Origin: DATIKM01 sp035477595
GTDB lineage: Bacteria > Armatimonadota > Chthonomonadetes > Chthonomonadales > CAJBBX01
DNA length: 64,000 nucleotides
Direction of reading: 5' to 3'
Assembly (NCBI GenBank): GCA_035477595.1
Contig: DATIKM010000033.1
Span: 8,889 to 72,888 of the forward strand
Shown here: in pieces, positions 17,496 through 27,502 of the stretch
How positions within the stretch are numbered: position 1 is the first letter of the stretch
Layout of the letters: each line of letters begins with the position of its first letter
Program-made: the position numbers and the translations under genes
Notes under the pieces: generated by a model
The model's database searches: none
What the model saw: the letters and a program-made list of their open reading frames with translations, nothing else
What the model was told of the DNA's origin: nothing

Positions 17496-18262
17496 GGCAC
17501 AGAGTAGCCGCCCTTGTTCTCGCTGGCGGGACCATCGACCCTCGCCTCCGGGCGGCGACAGGCGTGTCGAGCCGGTCGCTTGTTCCGGTCGCAGGACGCC
17601 CAATGGTCGCCTGGGTGTTGGACGCCATCCGCGCCTCTGAAGCGGCCGACTGGCTCGTGCTCGTGGGGGCAGCGCCTCCGGGTCAGGTGCTCGACCGCCT
17701 CGTTCCCGACCACGGCGGCTTCGTGGAGAACCTGCTCGCGGGGGTCGACGCCTGTCGCGGGCACGACGGCGTCGTCGTCGTGAGCGCGGACCTTCCCTTC
17801 CTGACCCCCGAAGCGGTCCGCGACACAGCGGAGGCAGCGCTGTCTCTCGATGCAGAACTCGTGTACCCGATCGTGGAGGTGGAGCGATGCTACCGGAGCT
17901 ATCCGGGGATGAAGCGCACGACGCTGCGACTACGGGAGGGGGTCTACACGGGCGGCAACGCGGTGTTCGTGCGCCCCGAGCTCCTCGCACGGCAGCGAGA
18001 GCGGATTTCGGCGGTGTACGCCGCACGCAAGAGCCCGCTGCGCCTGGGCCTCATGGTTGGACCGCTGACCGCGCTTCGAGTGATCGCCGCCGGGCTGCCC
18101 GTGCCGCCGATGCTGAGCCTGCACGGTCTTGAGGGCGCTGTGAGCCGGCTCGTGGGCGGGCGTGCGCGTGCGCTTGAGAGCCCCCACGCGAGCATCGCGA
18201 CGGATGTAGACCGGCCAGAGGACCTGGCGATCGCGGACAGGTTGCTGATGACGACGGACTGA
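17492..18262 (+). CDS. MobA-like nucleotidyltransferase family protein
   Basis: 256 residues. The N-terminal VAALVLAGG glycine loop, the SRSLVPVAGRPMVAWVL segment and the VVVSADLPFLTPEAV metal-binding Asp mark the NTP-transferase (MobA-like/GlmU-like) fold. The substrate could be a sugar phosphate or another alcohol phosphate. The position after ispE, coupled by ATGA, suggests but does not prove a link to isoprenoid or lipid-precursor metabolism. It lacks the usual features of IspD, which one might expect next to ispE, so I do not call it ispD. Confidence 0.8.
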   Translation: MRHRVAALVLAGGTIDPRLRAATGVSSRSLVPVAGRPMVAWVLDAIRASEAADWLVLVGAAPPGQVLDRLVPDHGGFVENLLAGVDACRGHDGVVVVSADLPFLTPEAVRDTAEAALSLDAELVYPIVEVERCYRSYPGMKRTTLRLREGVYTGGNAVFVRPELLARQRERISAVYAARKSPLRLGLMVGPLTALRVIAAGLPVPPMLSLHGLEGAVSRLVGGRARALESPHASIATDVDRPEDLAIADRLLMTTD

Positions 18263-18600
18263 GCCCTGGCTCGCGAGCCCGGAGCGCCGGCTGACGCAGA
18301 CGACGTGGTCGGGGAATGGTGCTTGCGGCGCTGATCGCTCGCTATGTGGTGGCCGCCGGAGAGGGTTAGCGTGACGAGCCCGCGCTCCCGGATGCCGGCG
18401 ACGCCGCCGTCGAGCCCCTCTGGTGTGACGGTGGCGCGCATGAGGATGGGTCAGTGCTGACCCCGGACGAGCGTCGGGGGCCGAAGGGCTCCCCGGCCTG
18501 GGCGTCCGGGAGCATAGCAGGTGGCGGCCACACTGGTTGACACGTGTGTCGTTACTGGGCTATAGTTGTGGGACGACCAGGTGAAGGGAGGTAGCGCAGA
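18263..18600. other. Intergenic region ahead of rpsO
   Basis: About 340 bases. The right part holds the rpsO promoter and the GGGAGG ribosome site. A short minus-strand frame (start near 18441) has high third-position GC for about 35 codons, but no ribosome site and no recognisable product; it may be a gene remnant. Confidence 0.4.
18537..18566 (+). promoter_or_regulatory. Promoter of rpsO
   Basis: TTGACA (18537-18542), an 18-base spacer, TATAGT (18561-18566), about 35 bases before the rpsO start. Confidence 0.75.
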
Positions 18601-18876
18601 TTGCCGCTGGTGCGTGAGCGGGTCACCGCTATCGTCGAGGAAAGCAAGACGCACGAGACCGACACGGGATCGCCTGAGGTGCAGATCGCGCTGCTGACGG
18701 CGCGCATCAACCAGCTCAACGAGCACCTGAAGGTCCACAAGAAGGACCATCACTCCCGGCGCGGCCTCATGATGATGGTGGGGCAACGGCGCCGACTGCT
18801 CGGCTACCTCAGCCGCAAGAACATCGTGCGCTACCGCGCTCTGGTGAGTCGTCTCGGCATCCGTAGCAGGATCTAG
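18601..18876 (+). CDS. rpsO: 30S ribosomal protein S15
   Basis: 91 residues, typical of S15. The protein binds 16S rRNA at the central-domain junction and begins platform assembly. HETDTGSPEVQIALLTARI, LNEHLKVHKKDHHSRRGL and RRRLLGYL are signature blocks. The start is TTG at 18601, with GGGAGG ten bases upstream; no ATG exists near the conserved N-terminus. It has its own promoter and precedes pnp by about 200 bases, the usual order. A small CGCC-TTTTT-GGCG hairpin at about 19052 could be a processing site between the two. Confidence 0.96.
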   Translation: MPLVRERVTAIVEESKTHETDTGSPEVQIALLTARINQLNEHLKVHKKDHHSRRGLMMMVGQRRRLLGYLSRKNIVRYRALVSRLGIRSRI

Positions 18877-19082
18877 TTATCGGGACTGCGCGTGCACGCG
18901 TCGCGTCGGGGAGGGCGACGGTCTTGAGCGCTCCTGCGATCCGCGACGGTGGTGGTGGCATTCCAGGATCGGGTTGCTGGCGTCGGGCGTTAGGCCGGGC
19001 ATATGCCGTGCGAGCGAGGCTTGCGGGCGGTATGTCCAGCCTAGCTCCCGGCGCCTTTTTGGCGTGAAGGGAGGCCGCGGGA

Positions 19083-21338
19083 GTGGCTCAAACAGTTGAG
19101 GGCGTCCTCGGTGGACGCAAGCTGTCGCTGGAGACTGGCAAGGTTGCACATCAGGCGAACGGGAGCTGCTGGCTCCGCTGCGGCGACACCGTCGTTCTCG
19201 CCACGGCGACCATGGCCGTGCATGTGCGCGAAGGCATCGACTTCTTCCCGCTGACCTGCGACTATGAGGAGCGGAAGTACTCGGTCGGCAAGATTCCTGG
19301 TGGGTTCATCAAGCGCGGGGGGCGCCCGAGTGAAAAGGCCATCCTGACCTCCCGGCTGATCGACCGGCCGCTGCGGCCGCTGTTCCCGTCAGGCATGCGC
19401 AACGAGGTGCAGGTGATCGCGATCCCGCTGTCCGTGGACCACGACAACCTGCCGGATGTGCTGGCCGTGGTGGCGGCCTCCACGGCGCTAACCATCTCGA
19501 ATATCCCCTGGGGGGGACCGGTGGGCTGCGTTCGCGTCGGGCGCGTCGAGGGCGAGTGGGTGGTCAACCCGACCCTCGCACAGCTTGACGCCAGCGACGT
19601 GGACCTCATCGTCGCGGGGACCGAAGACCGCGTCAACATGCTGGAGTGCTGCGCATCGGAGGTCAGCGAGGCTGACATCGCAGCCGCGATCGAGGTGGGC
19701 CACGAGGCGGTTCGCGAGCTCTGTCGCCTGCAGACCGAGTTGGCCGCCCTAGTGGGCACGACCAAGGTGGACGTGGCGATCAAGGCAGTGGATCCCGACC
19801 TCCTCGCATTGGTCCGCGAGCAGAAGGGGCCCGCGCTCCGGGCCGCTGTGCAGAACCCGGACAAGGCCGCCCGGGAGTCCGGGCTGACGGACCTCAAAGA
19901 TGAGATCGTCACCGAGATGTCGGCGCAGTTCGCCGGGCGCGAGGCCGAGCTGGGAGAGGCTGTTGAGAAGGTGGTCAAGGAGCAGATTCGCTCGCTCATT
20001 GTCGACGAGCGCATACGGCCGGATGGGCGCAGGCCGGACGAGGTCCGCCCGATCAAGGGAGACGTCGGCCTCCTGCCGCGCGTCCACGGCTCCGGGCTCT
20101 TCACCCGGGGGCAGACACAGGTCCTTACGTCCCTGACCCTCGGGTCAGGCGACGACGCACAGACGGTCGACGGCATCGAGGGCGACTCCCAGAAGCGCTA
20201 CATGCACTTCTACAACTTCCCGCCGTTCTCCGTCGGGGAGACTCGCCCGCTACGCGGCCCAGGGCGACGGGAGATCGGCCACGGGGCGCTCGCCGAGCGC
20301 GCGTTGCTCCCGGTCCTGCCGAGCAAGGACGCGTTCCCCTACACGTTGCAGCTCACTTCCGAGGTGCTAGGGTCCAACGGTTCGACCTCGATGGGCGCCA
20401 CCTGCGGCTCCACGCTGGCACTGATGGACGGCGGCGTGCCGATCACTCTCCCTGTCAGCGGCATCGCCATGGGCCTGATGACGCGCGACGACACCTACGT
20501 GGTGCTCTCCGACATTCAGGGCATGGAGGACTTCTCCGGCGACATGGACTTCAAGGTTGCCGGCACTGAGGCGGGTATTACGGCGATCCAGCTCGACACG
20601 AAGATCCGCGGCCTGACGATGGACATAGTCCGGGCCACCCTTGAGCAGGCAAAGTCCGGACGCGCGTTCATCCTCTCCCGGATGCTCGAGGCAATCGGTC
20701 AGCCCCGCGAGAGTCTGAGCGACTACGCTCCGCGCATCTTCACCGTTCAGATCAACCCGGAGAAGATTGGCGAGATCATCGGCCCTGGTGGCAAGGTCAT
20801 CAAGAAGATCGAGGCCGAGACGGGCGCGTCCGTCAGTATCGAGCAGGATGGGACGATCTACATCGCGGCCGTCGATGCGAAGGGTGGCGAGGCGGCGGCA
20901 AACATGATCCGTGCCATCGTCGGCGAAGTGGCCGTGGGCGAGAAGTTCACTGGCCGCGTCACCCGGCTCATGGGCATGGGCGCCTTCGTGGAGTTCATCC
21001 CGGGCAAGGAGGGCCTGGTTCACCTGGCCAACCTCTCCGAAGAGCCGGTGCGCCGGCCAGAAGAGGCGGTTAAGGTCGGCGACGAGATCCAGGTGCGTGT
21101 CATCGAGGTCGATAGTCAGGGGCGCATCAACCTCTCCGCCGTAGGGCTCGACGAGCCGTTCGACCCGTCGACCGTGCGCACGCGCGAGCCTCGCGACCGC
21201 GGCCCGCGTGGCGCCGGCCCCGAGAGGCGTCGCGAACCGGACCGCGGCTTCCGGGGGGCGCCCGGACGCAGCGAACCGCCGGCTGCAGCGGACGAGGCGT
21301 CCGACGTGCCGAAGGCCCGGTTCCGTCCCAAGCGATAG
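19083..21338 (+). CDS. pnp: Polyribonucleotide nucleotidyltransferase (PNPase)
   Basis: 751 residues. It degrades RNA 3' to 5' by phosphorolysis and can add tails. Two RNase PH-like domains (about 10-230 and 310-545) flank a helical domain. FFPLTCDYEERKYSVGKIPG and RPLFPSGM are in the first; TRGQTQVLTSLTLG and GSNGSTSMGATCG in the second. A KH domain (about 555-615, with IGPGGKVIKKI) and an S1 domain (about 625-695) follow. The C-terminal ~55 residues are an Arg- and Pro-rich tail. The GTG start at 19083 has GGGAGG upstream. A strong hairpin ends the gene. Confidence 0.97.
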   Translation: MAQTVEGVLGGRKLSLETGKVAHQANGSCWLRCGDTVVLATATMAVHVREGIDFFPLTCDYEERKYSVGKIPGGFIKRGGRPSEKAILTSRLIDRPLRPLFPSGMRNEVQVIAIPLSVDHDNLPDVLAVVAASTALTISNIPWGGPVGCVRVGRVEGEWVVNPTLAQLDASDVDLIVAGTEDRVNMLECCASEVSEADIAAAIEVGHEAVRELCRLQTELAALVGTTKVDVAIKAVDPDLLALVREQKGPALRAAVQNPDKAARESGLTDLKDEIVTEMSAQFAGREAELGEAVEKVVKEQIRSLIVDERIRPDGRRPDEVRPIKGDVGLLPRVHGSGLFTRGQTQVLTSLTLGSGDDAQTVDGIEGDSQKRYMHFYNFPPFSVGETRPLRGPGRREIGHGALAERALLPVLPSKDAFPYTLQLTSEVLGSNGSTSMGATCGSTLALMDGGVPITLPVSGIAMGLMTRDDTYVVLSDIQGMEDFSGDMDFKVAGTEAGITAIQLDTKIRGLTMDIVRATLEQAKSGRAFILSRMLEAIGQPRESLSDYAPRIFTVQINPEKIGEIIGPGGKVIKKIEAETGASVSIEQDGTIYIAAVDAKGGEAAANMIRAIVGEVAVGEKFTGRVTRLMGMGAFVEFIPGKEGLVHLANLSEEPVRRPEEAVKVGDEIQVRVIEVDSQGRINLSAVGLDEPFDPSTVRTREPRDRGPRGAGPERRREPDRGFRGAPGRSEPPAAADEASDVPKARFRPKR

Positions 21339-21362
21339 GCCACGCGCAGTCTGCAGATCACA

Positions 21363-21400
21363 TCAGTGCGGGAGGCACAGTCGTTTGCCTCCCGCACTGA
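21363..21400. terminator. Bidirectional terminator hairpin between pnp and a convergent methyltransferase
   Basis: A perfect 15-bp inverted repeat, TCAGTGCGGGAGGCA and its complement, around an eight-base loop. No T-tract follows on the plus strand. Confidence 0.7.
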
Positions 21401-21443
21401 CGTGTCGAATGCTCGCGAGATGATGCGGCCCACATGGGGCGCG

Positions 21444-22436
21444 TCAGAGCGGCCGGTAGGCCTCCACGAGGGCGTCCATGACGTCGCCCTCGTGTATCTG
21501 GGCGACCCGCTCGAGGCCCGCTGCCTGCAGGTCCTCACGGATCTCCGCCAGAGTGTAGGTGCCCCCACCCGGCGTGGCGACCAGCATGTTCACCGCGAAG
21601 ATGGCGCCTGCTGCGGGCAGCGTGCGTTCGGGAGACATGACGTGGTCGCGGATCACCAGGCGCCCACCGGGCACGAGAGCGCCGTAGCACTTGCGGTAGA
21701 GAGCCACGTTCTGCGCTCGAGAGTTCTGGTGGATGATCGCGGACAGGAGCACCAGATCGTGGCCGCCTGGCAGCTCGTCCATGTAGAAGTCGCCCGCCAC
21801 CAGCGTGACCCGGTCGAGCGCCCCTTCCCGGTGGAGCCGTTCGCGAGCCATCTCGATGACCGCGGGGCGATCGAACAGAGTCGCGCGCAGCCCCGGGCTC
21901 TCGCGAAGACACGCCAGCACATAGGTGCCAGAAGCGCCGCCCACGTCCAGGAGCGCCTTGGCGTCGCCGAGCCGCATCTGCGCTGCCGTGGAGCTCGCCT
22001 GCTGAGAGCCGACCACGTGCATGGCTCCTATGAACGCGCGAAGGTCGCCGTCGGCCGCCGGCGAGGCGTCCTCGACGTCGGGTACGCCGTTGCGGACGAC
22101 CTCGGTGAGCCGCGTCCAGCGTGGCCAGAGGTTGCTCTGGTGCAGCAGCATCGGCGCGACGGATGCCGGCGATCCGGACGCGAGGAATCGTTGAGCATGG
22201 GGCGCGTTCGCGTAGAGGCTGTCACGCTTGAGCAGGTGTCCCATGGCGACGAGCGCATCCAGCAAGATGGTGGCGGCTCGCGTGTCGAGGGACAGACGGC
22301 GAGCGATCTCGTCGACGCCGAGGCACTCGACAGCGAGAACGTCGAAGACACCAAGCTCCGTGCCGGTCAGCAGGATGCGCGCCTCCACGAAGGCGCGTGC
22401 CTGTCCGAGCAGGGCGGGGGGATCCTGAGCTGTCAT
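21444..22436 (-). CDS. SAM-dependent O-methyltransferase (AcrA/hydroxyneurosporene-type)
   Basis: 330 residues. Residues ~12-95 form a winged-helix dimerisation domain (ILLTGTELGVFDVLA, GVDEIARRLSLDTRAATILLDALVAMG in two parts). The Rossmann SAM-binding fold follows: LLDVGGASGTYVLACL (motif I, about 175), DRPAVIE, GDFYMDELPGGHDLVLLS, and GGRLVIRDHVM. This is the plant-type O-methyltransferase family, whose bacterial members modify secondary metabolites, carotenoids or quinones. The substrate is unknown. AGGAGG lies before ATG 22436. It is followed downstream only by the convergent pnp. Confidence 0.82.
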   Translation of the reverse strand: MTAQDPPALLGQARAFVEARILLTGTELGVFDVLAVECLGVDEIARRLSLDTRAATILLDALVAMGHLLKRDSLYANAPHAQRFLASGSPASVAPMLLHQSNLWPRWTRLTEVVRNGVPDVEDASPAADGDLRAFIGAMHVVGSQQASSTAAQMRLGDAKALLDVGGASGTYVLACLRESPGLRATLFDRPAVIEMARERLHREGALDRVTLVAGDFYMDELPGGHDLVLLSAIIHQNSRAQNVALYRKCYGALVPGGRLVIRDHVMSPERTLPAAGAIFAVNMLVATPGGGTYTLAEIREDLQAAGLERVAQIHEGDVMDALVEAYRPL

Positions 22437-22504
22437 CGGCAACCTCCTGATGGATGAGCCGATTGGGGGGCAGGGAGCGACGATGGGGCTACGGGCGAAG
22501 CGCA

Positions 22505-22527
22505 AGGAGCCGGTATGCCCGGCTCCT
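22505..22527 (-). terminator. Hairpin after the Cys-rich exported protein
   Basis: AGGAGCCGG and its complement around TATGC, ten bases after the stop of the minus-strand gene ending at 22537. Confidence 0.5.
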
Positions 22528-22536
22528 CGCAGTAGG

Positions 22537-22914
22537 TCAGCGCGTTGCCGGATCTGGCGCGCCCTTGGTCGGGCGCTGCTTCGCCAGGGATGCCGGGCAT
22601 GACGACCGCTCTTTCGCGGGGCAGCCCGCACAGGCGCTGGCGGCCGTGCTGCCGGAGGCAGGCTTCCTCTTCGAGACGGCCTTCGCACACCCCATGTCCC
22701 TGCAGTGGCTGCAGACGTAGTAGGTCGTGCCGTTGATCTTGACGGGGATCGAGTGCTCTTTGTCGGGCTTCGTCTTTAGGTAGTAGTTGCCACCAGCGGG
22801 ACACTTCGGACGGGCGGCGGGCTCGGACGGCTTGCTTCTCTGGCCGCTGAAGGCCGAGAAGGCCAGCACAACGCCGACAGCGCAGAGCGACGCGCCGGTC
22901 ACACGACCCAACAT
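22537..22914 (-). CDS. Small Cys-rich exported protein
   Basis: 125 residues. An N-terminal signal-like segment (residues about 5-24, SLCAVGVVLAFSAFSG) precedes a Pro-rich linker and a compact Cys region. YYVCSHCRDMGCAKAV has a CxxC-x3-C arrangement, and SACAGCPAKERSSCPAS another CxxC. This looks like a small metal-binding domain related in layout to YHS-type or rubredoxin-like knuckles, but I do not recognise a family. GAGGAG precedes the ATG. It may be periplasmic and bind a transition metal. Confidence 0.65.
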   Translation of the reverse strand: MLGRVTGASLCAVGVVLAFSAFSGQRSKPSEPAARPKCPAGGNYYLKTKPDKEHSIPVKINGTTYYVCSHCRDMGCAKAVSKRKPASGSTAASACAGCPAKERSSCPASLAKQRPTKGAPDPATR

Positions 22915-23050
22915 GCGAACTCCTCCTCAGGGACACGCTCATAGATGACGGGGCACGGCGAAGGCGCATCAAGCGCCTCTTAGTGGGCTCAAGCCCGGCA
23001 TCCTCCCGGAAGTTCGGGCGCGGATCCCAGCCAAATGGGATGCAAACGTA

Positions 23051-23080
23051 TTGCATCGGCCTGCGGCGTTCCAGTATACT
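23051..23080 (+). promoter_or_regulatory. Sigma-70 type promoter of groES-groEL
   Basis: TTGCAT (23051-23056), an 18-base spacer, TATACT (23075-23080). The CIRCE element begins nine bases downstream, covering the expected transcription start. Confidence 0.75.
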
Positions 23081-23088
23081 GTCGCGGG

Positions 23089-23115
23089 CTGGCACTCGAA
23101 GGAAGAGAGTGCCAA
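23089..23115 (+). promoter_or_regulatory. CIRCE operator for HrcA
   Basis: CTGGCACTC, nine bases, GAGTGCCAA. This matches the CIRCE consensus TTAGCACTC-N9-GAGTGCTAA at 15 of 18 positions, with a compensating change that keeps the repeat symmetric. HrcA would repress groESL here until heat or protein stress; hrcA itself is not in the window. Confidence 0.9.
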
Positions 23116-23255
23116 ATGCCGCCGGTCGCATTGGTTCGCCTGGCTGATCATACCCGATGCGGGCATCTGGGCGTTCCGGCTTGCCGCCCCGACGCGCGGC
23201 TCCATGCGGCCCGGCGCTCACCACCCATACTGCATGCGTCAGGAGGTCGTGAACG

Positions 23256-23546
23256 ATGGCGCTCAAGCCCCTAAACGATCGGCTGATCGTTAAGCCGACG
23301 GAGGCCGAGGAGAAGACGGCGGGTGGCATCGTCCTGCCCGACACGGCAAAGGAGAAGCCTCAGCGCGGCGAGGTGATCGCGGCCGGTCCCGGCAAGCTGC
23401 TGGAGAACGGCTCGGTCGTGCCGATGGAAGTGAAGGTCGGCGACACCGTCTACTACGCCAAGTATGGCGGGACCGAGATCAAGGTGGGCACCGACGATCT
23501 GGTCATCCTTCGGCAGGACGACGTTCTCGCGGTGATCGACGGGTAA
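23256..23546 (+). CDS. groES: Co-chaperonin GroES
   Basis: 96 residues, the usual length. The heptameric lid of the GroEL chamber. MALKPLNDRLIVKPTEAEEKT-type start, the mobile-loop segment TAGGIVLPD, KPQRGEVIAAGPG and VKVGDTVYYAKYGGTEI are all conserved. GTCAGGAGG lies before ATG 23256. It is cotranscribed with groEL twelve bases downstream and controlled by CIRCE. Confidence 0.97.
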   Translation: MALKPLNDRLIVKPTEAEEKTAGGIVLPDTAKEKPQRGEVIAAGPGKLLENGSVVPMEVKVGDTVYYAKYGGTEIKVGTDDLVILRQDDVLAVIDG

Positions 23547-23558
23547 GGAGAGGACTTG

Positions 23559-25178
<1,620 letters not shown>

Positions 25179-25198
25179 TCGGCGTGCGGATGCACTGC

Positions 25199-25232
25199 AC
25201 GATGGGCCGGAGCACGTTCTCCGGCCCATCGT
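25199..25232 (+). terminator. Terminator hairpin after groEL
   Basis: ACGATGGGCCGGAG and its complement around CACGTT, a 14-bp perfect stem starting 21 bases after the groEL stop. Confidence 0.75.
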
Positions 25233-25284
25233 CATTCGTGCCAGAATTCGAAATGGCGCGGAGGGATGCAAACGCGCGCTGTTG

Positions 25285-25293
25285 TGGTACAAT
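25285..25293 (+). promoter_or_regulatory. Extended -10 promoter of the cold-shock gene
   Basis: TGG followed by TACAAT, an extended -10 with no good -35. It would give a leader of about 147 bases before the cold-shock gene, in line with the long leaders known for csp mRNAs. Confidence 0.5.
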
Positions 25294-25446
25294 GGCCCGT
25301 CCCCCAAGGGGGATGTGCACAGGGCGAGAGAGTGAGCCGTTCGTTCCCAAAAGTACCTGCCGTATCGGGTCGGTACCCCTTCTGGCGTTCCGTTCGCTCA
25401 TCGAGCCTGGCACCGTCTTGCTGTAAAGAGGAAAGGGGTATCACAG

Positions 25447-25653
25447 GTGGCAGAGGGAACCGTCAAGTGGTTCAACGCGACGAAGGGCTACGGCTTTCTC
25501 GCGCAGGAGGGCGGTGAGGACGTCTTCGTGCATTTCAGTGCGATCCAGGGCAGCGGCTATCGCGAACTGCACGAGGGCCAGCGCGTCCGCTTCGATGTGG
25601 AGCAGGACCCGCGCGGTAAGGGCCTCCGCGCCAGCAACGTCATCGTCCTGTAA
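25447..25653 (+). CDS. Cold-shock-domain protein
   Basis: 68 residues, a single OB-fold cold-shock domain. The RNA-binding motifs are KGYGFL (RNP1, residues 15-20) and DVFVHF (RNP2, 28-33), after the typical GTVKWFNATKG start. It binds single-stranded RNA and acts as an RNA chaperone. The GTG start at 25447 is preceded by AAAGGGG. It is monocistronic, with a long leader and its own terminator. Confidence 0.95.
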   Translation: MAEGTVKWFNATKGYGFLAQEGGEDVFVHFSAIQGSGYRELHEGQRVRFDVEQDPRGKGLRASNVIVL

Positions 25654-25682
25654 CTCTGGGGCGACGACCCACGCATCCGGTA

Positions 25683-25712
25683 TGGGGCCGGGAGGGAGAC
25701 CTCCCGGCCCCA
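25683..25712 (+). terminator. Terminator hairpin after the cold-shock gene
   Basis: TGGGGCCGGGAGG and its complement around GAGA: a 13-bp perfect stem with a four-base loop. Confidence 0.75.
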
Positions 25713-25811
25713 CGCGCGTCTTGCCGGGCCAGCTGCGCAGGAGTCGAGGTGCAGACGGCCGAATCGCCATGCACACCACGGCGCACGGGACGCAGCGCGC
25801 AGGAGGTCCGT

Positions 25812-27089
25812 ATGGTCGCGAACCGGTTGGCGATCGATGGTGGCACTCCCGCTATACCTGAGCCTATCCCCTCGGCTCCTGGCGGGCTCGGCGTCCAATG
25901 CATCGACGACGCGGAAATCGAGGCCGTCACAGAACTCCTTCGCGCGGGGCAGCTCTTCCGGCACAGCCCGGGCAGCCGCGTCCGCGCCTTCGAACGCGAG
26001 GCGGCGGCATGGCTCGGGGTCGACCACGCGCTCATGGTGAACACGGGCACCAGCGCCCTCGTGTGCGGCTTGGCTGGCATGGGCATCGGACCCGGGGACG
26101 AGGTGATCGTGCCTGCGTACACCTATATCGCGACCGCTGCAGCCGTAGTGGCGGTCGGGGCTGTGCCCGTACTCGCTGAGATCGACGAGTCTCTCGGGCT
26201 CGACCCAGCCGACCTCGAGGCCAAGGTCACTCCCAGCACGAAGGCCGTCATTCCCGTGTACATGCAGGGCGTGCCTGCCAGGATCGCGGCGATCCTCGAG
26301 GTGGCGCGGCGTCATCGGCTCAAGGTGCTGGAGGACTGCTGCCAGTGCATCGGCGGAGAGTACCGGGGTCGGCGGGTTGGCGCCTTGGGCGACGCCGGGG
26401 CCTGGAGCCTGAACTACTTCAAGATCCTCACATGCGGCGAGGGCGGGCTCGTCTTCACTAACGACTACCCGGTCTACGAGCGCGCCTGCTTCGCGTCCGA
26501 CCCCGCGCTGCCAATGTGGATGAAGGGCACAACCGAACAGGAGGGGTGGGAGACCGAGCCGTTCTCCGCAAACTGCTTCCGCCCGAGCGAGCTGCTGGGC
26601 GGGCTGGCGCTCGTGCAGCTTGGCAAGCTGGATGCCATGCTCGCGCACACGCGTACGCTCAAGCGCGCGTTCCTGGCCGCGTTGGAGGAACCGAGGGGCT
26701 ACAGACCTCAGCACGTCGACGATCCCGACGGCGACTGCGGCATCAGCGCGGCGATCCTGGTGCACGATGCGCAGGCAGCCCGTCGCTACGGAGAGGCACT
26801 CTCAGCGGAGGGCCTGCCTTGCGGAACCGCCCACAATGAGGGCTTCCCGGACCGCCACATCTACGTGTACTGGGACTCGATTCTGGGGAGGCACTCGCAC
26901 CATCCCGCCGCCTCCGTGTGGGACCACCCGGCGTATAGCGGCAGTGTCGCCTACAGCGGGGATGCCTGCCCGCAGACCATAGATATCCTGAACCGCAGTC
27001 TCCGCTTCGGGTTCAACATGCGCATGACGCGCGAGCACGCCTGCCAGATGGCCGCCGCCATCAACAAGGTGGACGCGGCGCTGGCGTAG
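25812..27089 (+). CDS. DegT/DnrJ/EryC1-family aminotransferase
   Basis: 425 residues. PLP-dependent fold type I, family of sugar aminotransferases and related enzymes. VNTGTSALVCGLAGMGIGPG, DEVIVPAYTYIATAAAVV, EDCCQCIGGEYRGRRVG and SLNYFKILTCGEGG are visible; the Lys in NYFK is the expected PLP lysine, near residue 203. Most DegT members act on nucleotide-linked 3- or 4-keto sugars; some make scyllo-inosamine or similar compounds. No sugar-nucleotide genes are adjacent, so the substrate is open. AGGAGG stands five bases before ATG 25812. Confidence 0.88.
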   Translation: MVANRLAIDGGTPAIPEPIPSAPGGLGVQCIDDAEIEAVTELLRAGQLFRHSPGSRVRAFEREAAAWLGVDHALMVNTGTSALVCGLAGMGIGPGDEVIVPAYTYIATAAAVVAVGAVPVLAEIDESLGLDPADLEAKVTPSTKAVIPVYMQGVPARIAAILEVARRHRLKVLEDCCQCIGGEYRGRRVGALGDAGAWSLNYFKILTCGEGGLVFTNDYPVYERACFASDPALPMWMKGTTEQEGWETEPFSANCFRPSELLGGLALVQLGKLDAMLAHTRTLKRAFLAALEEPRGYRPQHVDDPDGDCGISAAILVHDAQAARRYGEALSAEGLPCGTAHNEGFPDRHIYVYWDSILGRHSHHPAASVWDHPAYSGSVAYSGDACPQTIDILNRSLRFGFNMRMTREHACQMAAAINKVDAALA

Positions 27090-27237
27090 TCGGCCGCCGC
27101 TGCTCGGCCATTCCCGTCATGCGAGGCCCCGCGCTGCCTCAGTGCGGCGCTGTCGCGCGCTGTGCCTGGGGTCGGGCCTGTTTGTGGGTCGCGCAGAGGG
27201 AGCAGCGCTCCAGCAGTGAACGGATAGCCGGGAACCG

Positions 27238-27267
27238 TTGACAAGCGCCTGTCCGATGGCCAATAAT
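27238..27267 (+). promoter_or_regulatory. Promoter of thrS
   Basis: TTGACA (27238-27243), an 18-base spacer, AATAAT (27262-27267). Confidence 0.7.
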
Positions 27268-27412
27268 GGTGCCTGCGGCCAGCGCACCATGGCCCACGGC
27301 AGGATGCGACGATGGGAAGCGAGGCATCGCGAGTGTCGGTCAGCATTTGTGGCGGCGGCGTCCACCTGCGCCGGCGCTGACACGTATACGCCATCCGCCC
27401 GGCGCGCCTTGG

Positions 27413-27446
27413 ACGCCACCCCATGAGCGGGGTGGCGTTTCGTTTT
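27413..27446 (+). terminator. Intrinsic terminator inside the thrS leader (possible attenuator)
   Basis: ACGCCACCCC, loop ATGAGC, GGGGTGGCGT, then TTCGTTTT. The 10-bp perfect stem and T-rich tail are typical of factor-independent termination. It lies after the thrS promoter and about 57 bases before the gene, so it can only work as an attenuator of thrS. A GTGGCG segment near 27350 could pair with CGCCAC in the left arm. Confidence 0.75.
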
Positions 27447-27502
27447 GGCTGGCATAGTCGGCGACCGCTCTCGGCGGCGGCTCGCTACACGGAGGGCCAC
27501 TC

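Larger units (their letters stand above)
22915..23255. other. Intergenic control region of groES-groEL
   Basis: About 340 bases between divergent genes. It holds the groESL promoter (23051-23080) and the CIRCE operator (23089-23115), leaving a leader of about 170 bases. I see no gene in it. Confidence 0.7.
27090..27502 (+). other. Intergenic region and thrS leader
   Basis: About 410 bases. It contains a promoter (27238-27267), a leader of about 230 bases, and inside that leader an intrinsic terminator (27413-27446) ahead of the thrS ribosome site. I found no T-box consensus and no leader peptide rich in Thr codons. Confidence 0.6.

Noticed and set aside
17492..18262. ispD as the name for the nucleotidyltransferase after ispE
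   Set aside because: The family-specific IspD motifs are not present; the sequence is closer to the general MobA-like group.
27238..27502. T-box riboswitch before thrS
   Set aside because: The conserved T-box sequence and the usual specifier-stem motifs are missing, although a terminator is present.
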